Below are positions 58,990 through 64,000 of a stretch of 64,000 bases of DNA, piece by piece. A program made the position numbers and the translations under genes. How positions within the stretch are numbered: the first letter of the stretch is position 1; every line of letters starts with the position of its first letter. Under the pieces are notes generated by a model that was given only the letters and a program-made list of their open reading frames with translations, did no database searches and was not told the DNA's origin. Origin of the DNA: Porogramme epimiltina (taxonomy: Eukaryota; Basidiomycota; Agaricomycetes; Polyporales; Polyporaceae); assembly GCA_900155495.1 (NCBI GenBank), contig FTLJ01000154.1, positions 1-64,000 of the forward strand, given 5' to 3'.

Positions 58990-59690
58990 TCACCGCGCCG
59001 TCGCCGCCGCGCCCGCTGTGAACCCTGAGGCCGGAATCTGCACGTCCTCGACTTCCCACGCGAATGGGTACGCGGGGCCCGCGATCGCCGTCACTGCCGC
59101 CACCGGTCCTACGCGTCCGCCCACCTCTGAAGGACTCTTTGGATACTGTGCACATCGCTCCTGGGAAGCCGCCTACACTCCCATTCCCCTGGCATCCTAT
59201 ACCCTCGCAGCCGTGGTCGTGAACGCCTTCGCAGCTTGTGTCGCCTCCACGCCCGATACAATGCGAAACTTGTCCCATCAGGACGCGCACAGGCGTGACA
59301 GTAGGCGCCTGTATTCTCGGTCTGGGTCAGCCATTTTGGCAAATGCGATCCCGAAAAAAAGCGAGGGGAGCGGGGGACTGACGAAAAGGAATGAAATTGC
59401 ATAGAACTCACAATAGCCTCTCGAATGGGTTATTGCGCGACAATGCTGCGCTGTTGCCGGCAGACATGAGCAACGAGGGCTCGACAAGCCCCTGGTGGAG
59501 GTTTGTCGAACGTTCCCGAGCGTCCCTGATGAGCTGCAGGTGCCGGATGATGACGAGGTGCCGCCCGAGGTAGAGTGGTGGTCGTGGTCGGGCTTGACGA
59601 TGAAGTAGACGGGAGGGCGACGACGACAACGGTGAGGCCCCCGGGGGCTAGGGGGGATGGGGGACGCGTCCAAGATGGGGGGTGGCTCAC
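58990..59690 (-). pseudogene. Relic of the same exo-beta-1,3-glucanase, unit 2
   Basis: Minus-strand 59660-59405 retains the stalk (VKPDHDHHSTSGG, SSSSGTCSSSGTLGN) and the exon end NNPFERLL before a GTGAGT donor, with at least one frame change in between. The C-terminal end survives only as PFAWEVEDVQIPASGFTAG, with its stop at 58990-58992. The WPPTSL and YTSTATL blocks seen in unit 1 are deleted, so this copy is more eroded than the unit 1 relic. Confidence 0.55.
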
Positions 59691-62495
59691 CATGAGGGCG
59701 GCCCTTGCGAAGAGTGGGAGGTCGGTGGGGCTGGACGCGAGCGAATGGTTGGCTTCAGCTTTATGCTGGGCGTGCGGTCGTCGGGGTCATAGAGCATACC
59801 GAAAGTGAAGTTCTTGCTCATGCCGAAAAGCCAGCGTGCTGTTTAGGGGAAGGATTGGACGGCGATCGCAAGGGCGACCGTTGGGCGATTGTAACAATTG
59901 GCAAGAGGTTGCAAATGATGAGCCAGGATGGTGTGGGTTGGAGTGGAACCGGTAGACGCAGATGCTGCGGTCAAGCAGTGATCAATAAACTTGATGGTAC
60001 ATGAATTGGAGAGCCACGGCGGAACAGACGACTCACAAATGGACTCGGAACATACAGAGACATCTGAGTAGCGCATGCCACACACGACCGTGTATTATTT
60101 CAACGTCCGGCCATCATCGTCAATTGAGACGGAGTTGGGCACTTGCAAGTTTGATCATGGGAGGCTGGAGTGGGTAGGACGAATGGGGGAGGAGTGGAGC
60201 TGAGTGAGCGTAGGTACGGTGAGCCCTGCTCGAGCGTACGCACCTCTAAACCGTTCAGTAGACATGCCACAGGCTGAATGCCCCCAAGCCCGTCCAAATA
60301 GGCATCCGGCCCTTGTTCGCGTGCCCGTGCCGTGTGCTTGATAAGAACAGACAGGAGACCAGGGCCACGCTTTTGTCGTCGCTGTATTGAGTACTACGCC
60401 CGGACGCGGTCGCGACTTGGGGAGGGGGGTGCTTTGGTAAGGTCTGAATTGGAGGATCCCCGACAGCCGCCACACAGCAAACCTGCGACTGTTGACGCAC
60501 GCCAAAGTCGTTGCTGTGGTGGTATGCAGTCGTCCGCGACGCATCCTCTCTTCAGCCCGTCGACATTGAGAGATGTCGTCTAGTACAACCATCCTCGGGA
60601 GAGGCCAGGAGGGTGACGGGCTGAGATACTCGCATAGCTTCCCTTCGTGCACAACGTCGTAGAAGCAGGCTTGATGAAAATTTGACGAAATGGAGAGGGA
60701 GGGGTCCACGGTGGGACTCCAGGAGTATGGAGCAGACAAAACTCAAGAGGGCGCGAAGGAGAAGGAGAGGGCCTGTCAGAGCCTAGACCCCGCTGACCCT
60801 AACCCGGGATTATCCGAAACCGGCTGAGCAATGGCGTCAGCACTGCGGCAAGCAGAGGAGCCAACTGCCTTCAATCCTACTTCGACTTCCGGTTTCCATT
60901 TCAAGGAGAACAGCAATAGTTCCATGTCATATACTCTATCTGGAACTTCCTCAAATGCTACATGTTCAACAAGGCCTTTATATACTCATGAGGAGGTCTA
61001 TGGAATACCCGGTACGTCCTAGATTTTGATTCTGGTTTTCAATGAAGGCACGATGATCAAGCTAATGGGAACACGGTGCTTAGAACATGGCCGGATCCCG
61101 TCCCTCCGTACTCGGACTCCCGCAGGTGTAAGCATAAGATATACATGCACGAGTATTTTAAGTGTAGTATAGTACCAGAACAAAGAACTCCCTGGAAGGT
61201 CCGGCTTATTATTGCATCCACATCATTACGGTTGGCTTCCGCCAGCCACCCGGATTCCTCTCGAAGCTCCCCGCTTGCCCGTCGACGATACCAGCTATCA
61301 GCATCGTTCACGGGTCTAGTCGAGGCCCTGCTCACGCCGGTACTTAGCGTGATCTTACGTATTAGCCATACATCCGAAGTCAAAATGCACTCGGCAGAAG
61401 ATGGATGCAATAGGGCCTATCAGACGAGGTAGCGATGCGTGCGTTGGCCCTCCCCGTCCTTGCAGCTTGCTGGATTTCTGCTTGCTCGTTCCCCACAGGT
61501 GCGACCGGTAGAGATTTGCGTACGGCATACTCCCCAACCCCGCGACCTGTAATGAACACAGCAAGCGTGGTGGTGGTAGTTGTATAGGAGCTGCTCGATA
61601 TCACAACGACTGTGGTAGGTCGCGAACCGGCGTTCCGTGATCAATCATGTTGTGTGTCATGCGCGAGGGTATCCAGTGCGTTCCAGTCTTTAGTCACCTT
61701 CACTATCATTCTTGCTGATTGTATGTCCGGAGTCGGAATGTCTAGGTACGTCGAGCACAGATCGTGATCATGTGGGCCACACTAGAACTCGGCACCCTTT
61801 CGCGCGCCACGTACATAAGGCTAGTGCTTTTGAACGCTCTTTGGGCGGGAACTCCGATACATGCGAGCCTCTAATCTGCCCCTTCATTTGTTAACGACGA
61901 GCCCACGGGTTCTCCGACTCGAACGTTCAGCACGTATACCGCACACGGATCAGCAGCTATCTTGCCAGCAGATGATGTCTACGCCGCTCCCCACAGCGCT
62001 GATCCGATTTAGGATGCATACAGCGCAGTATTCGTCAAGTTCCAAAGAACCAAATTTCGCATATACGCTCCGGTACTTGCGATAGTCGATAGTTAGACAT
62101 CTTTTCATCTCTTCATTCCGTGACCTAATCCCAAGTAGGAGTCAGAAGAAAGTGAGTCGTAGTGGGAAACTTCTTTGTTGCGGCACTGGTGAGAACCAAC
62201 TCGCGTAGGCCAGGTCGCTGGCACAATGACTCAGACCTGGAAACGGATGACTCCCCTTGCGAAAGTCCTTTAACTTAAATAGATGTGCCAGTACTGGCGC
62301 ACGATACAGTGTGGTGCATCAAGCCAGACTTCGTACTTAACATCTCAGCTTGAGGAGCACGCTTTATACCCTTCGACTCAGAAGAAACTATCTCGGTGAG
62401 TAAGCACAACACGAGATTAACAGCCCCCCCAGTGGACACCGCTCACCATTCCCCGTTTTCGTCTCATCGGAATCTAGCACAAGCCTATCTACCCC
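59691..62495. other. Non-coding region, end of unit 2 and promoter of the last F-box gene
   Basis: 59691-60828 is the tail of unit 2. 60829-62140 shows no gene: a 63-codon plus frame at 60831-61022 (MASALRQAEEPTAFNPTSTS) and frames near 61076-61432 have no recognisable features. 62140-62495 is homologous to the promoter/leader at 41860-42207. A TTTATAC element at about 62363 may be the TATA box. Confidence 0.5.
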
Positions 62496-64000
62496 ATGGC
62501 CGGACAACGCCTTCCTTTTGACATCTTGGCAGACATCCTAGACATATCGCATCCTTCAACAATCGCAGCCTCTATGCGCACATGCCACGCACTCTACCAC
62601 TACGGTGCAAAGCCACTCCTCGACGGAGGTGCCGTCCTCACCATCCCCACGGACTTCGTCTCTTTCCTGGAATTCATGCACGTAGACGAGGAAGTCAGGT
62701 TCAAGCATCTGAAAAGCCTCGAAATCGCTTCCTTCCCAGCGGCCTCTGAGGAGGCTGTGGACGCACTCCGCAAACTGATCAGACACCCCCTCTTCTCTGT
62801 CCATACTCTCATTCTTTTGGATGCCGAAGAAACACTCAAGACCTCCATGCTCTTCCACGAGATTCACGGTGACAGCCCCCCCCAGATCCTCTCTACCCTC
62901 GCCACCCTCCGCCACCTGACTGTCAACCTCAGTGGCCCGCATACATCCGCCTTTATCCGCGGGCTTCATGCCCCCCTCGAAACCGTGCACCTCGGCCTCA
63001 ACCACCCTCCCGGCGCTTCCTGGCCCTATTACCTCGCAGGCGACACCGACCCCGTCATACTCCTGCACGCCTGCGCGGGCTCCTTGCATACGATATCCGG
63101 TACGGGTATCTGCGGATGGTATCCCTCTGAACGCGAGGTACTTCCCAGCAGCACGGTTTACCCGCGCGTGCACACGCTCGACATGACGTACGACTCCTGG
63201 CTGATCGATGGGGAAGGGGAGCCTGAGGGGGGCGCGATGCCCCACACCGGGAGGTACATCCGTGCGTTCCCAAACCTGAAGCGCCTCGTGCTCTCCATGG
63301 TCCCCCAGATCTTCGGGCCTGAATACAAGCACGTGGACCCCGACGCTAGTGACGTCTACCGCCCTCTTTGCAATCTACGCAATGCGAACCATGATGAGGT
63401 CAGGGCACTGCAACAGAGCGGCGAGATGTGGAAGGGGTTGGAGGAGGTGCGTGGGGGGTTGAACGACTTGTATGGGCTGGGACTTGCCTTGGAGGTACCG
63501 CGTGTGGTCGTGGAGGGCGACGTGAACAGTTGGGACCAGGATTTGTTGAGGGGCGTGCTGAGGGACATGCACCCGACGTCTCTGGTGGCGACTTTTGTGG
63601 ATGTACTGAAGACATTCGGGGGGGATCCTGCGCGAAGGACAGCGCTGTCAAGCTCAGAAGGGACGATGAGGCTGGCCGAAGTCGACCTGGTAGTGAAATT
63701 CAGGTCTACGGAGGGCAACGTGGACGTTGGCGTCGTCCTGGTGAGTGGTCTGCTGTGCGAGGCAACACAAGCGATGAGGCTTATCCTGACCCATAGGACC
63801 ATATCCTCCTAAACTTGACCAAAACCCACGTGAATAACTTGGTTCTGACGCTCGACTATGGATACGTCAGTGGCTCGCCTGTTGCACGGTTCTTAGAAGG
63901 CCTGGATCTAGAGGCGTGCGCCCAAAGATTCGCTAGCACAATCCCTTCCCTGCAGCACGCCATAGTCAGCATACGCGAGTGTTCTCCAGATGCATGGGGA
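62496..64000 (+). CDS. F-box domain protein, family 2 copy b (runs off right edge)
   Basis: Exon 1 is 62496-63740 and exon 2 begins at 63797 and continues past the window. The start MAGQRLPFDILADILDI, with SMRTCHALYHYGAKPLLDGG, is the F-box. The body follows its paralog at 42208 block by block (IPTDFVSFLEFM, DAEETLKTS, FPNLKRLVLSM, VGLEEVRGG against KGLEEVRGG). Exon 2 starts DHILLNLTKTHVNNLVLTLD and has SPVARFLEGLDLEACAQRF. The donor GTGAGT and acceptor CCATAG keep phase. The first 482 or so residues are visible. The acidic tail present in the paralog would lie beyond the edge. Confidence 0.85.

Larger units (their letters stand above)
55790..60828 (+). repeat. Tandem segmental duplication, unit 2
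   Basis: About 5 kb, same order and orientation as unit 1: cassette (55790-56135), promoter, F-box gene, spacer, glucanase relic, tail ending GGGATTATC. It is shorter than unit 1 because of deletions in the promoter-side spacer and in the relic. Confidence 0.85.

Noticed and set aside
60780..60810. Telomere-like CCCTAACCC (also near 29120 and 55715)
   Set aside because: Single occurrences inside ordinary DNA; the two in the duplicated units are copies of each other. No tandem telomeric array.
1..64000. Secondary-metabolite cluster built from NmrA-like reductases, FAD monooxygenase and PL14
   Set aside because: No polyketide synthase, peptide synthetase, terpene synthase, transporter or pathway regulator is present, and the candidate genes are separated by housekeeping genes.
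1..64000. tRNA, rRNA, CRISPR arrays
   Set aside because: No A/B-box pair with a foldable cloverleaf, no rRNA core sequence and no regularly spaced repeats were seen by eye; a tRNAscan run would be needed to exclude a tRNA completely.

Overview
The window is nuclear DNA of a filamentous basidiomycete, most likely an Agaricomycete of polypore type. Genes carry many short spliceosomal introns (mostly 49-64 bp, GT..AG), DNA is GC-rich, several genes have TATA boxes 60-135 bp upstream of the start codon, and the recognisable families (NmrA-like reductases, fungal dynamin, UTP20, SRP72, PL14 lyase, many F-box proteins) fit that group. All spliced models below were assembled by hand from splice signals, reading phase and, where available, agreement with a paralog in the same window.

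1-23 kb holds three NmrA-like NAD(P)-binding reductase genes (one cut by the left edge) with shared intron positions. Between them lie conserved housekeeping genes: a dynamin-family GTPase, the giant ribosome-biogenesis factor UTP20, a small single-pass membrane protein, a strikingly short SRP72, and a tail-anchored member of the histidine-phosphatase family whose catalytic histidines appear to be replaced.

23-44 kb mixes three F-box genes, a Ser/Thr-rich repeat protein, a polysaccharide lyase family 14 gene, a large Cys-pair/NLS orphan protein with an F-box-like start, and a gene-poor stretch (36-39.5 kb) with decayed coding fragments.

44-64 kb is accessory. It holds an intronless TetX-like FAD monooxygenase and then a ~5 kb tandem segmental duplication. 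Each duplicated unit contains a promoter-side repeat cassette, an F-box gene and, in opposite orientation, the wreck of an exo-beta-1,3-glucanase whose catalytic core is gone. The second F-box copy has lost its acidic tail by a 1-base frame change. A ~1.5 kb GC-rich insertion splits one extra cassette copy. A sixth F-box gene, paralogous to the one at 42 kb, runs off the right edge.

No coherent metabolic cluster is visible. The conserved genes act separately: membrane fission, 18S rRNA maturation, protein targeting. The accessory part shows F-box family expansion by local duplication with accompanying decay. No rRNA, tRNA, CRISPR or intact transposon was recognised.
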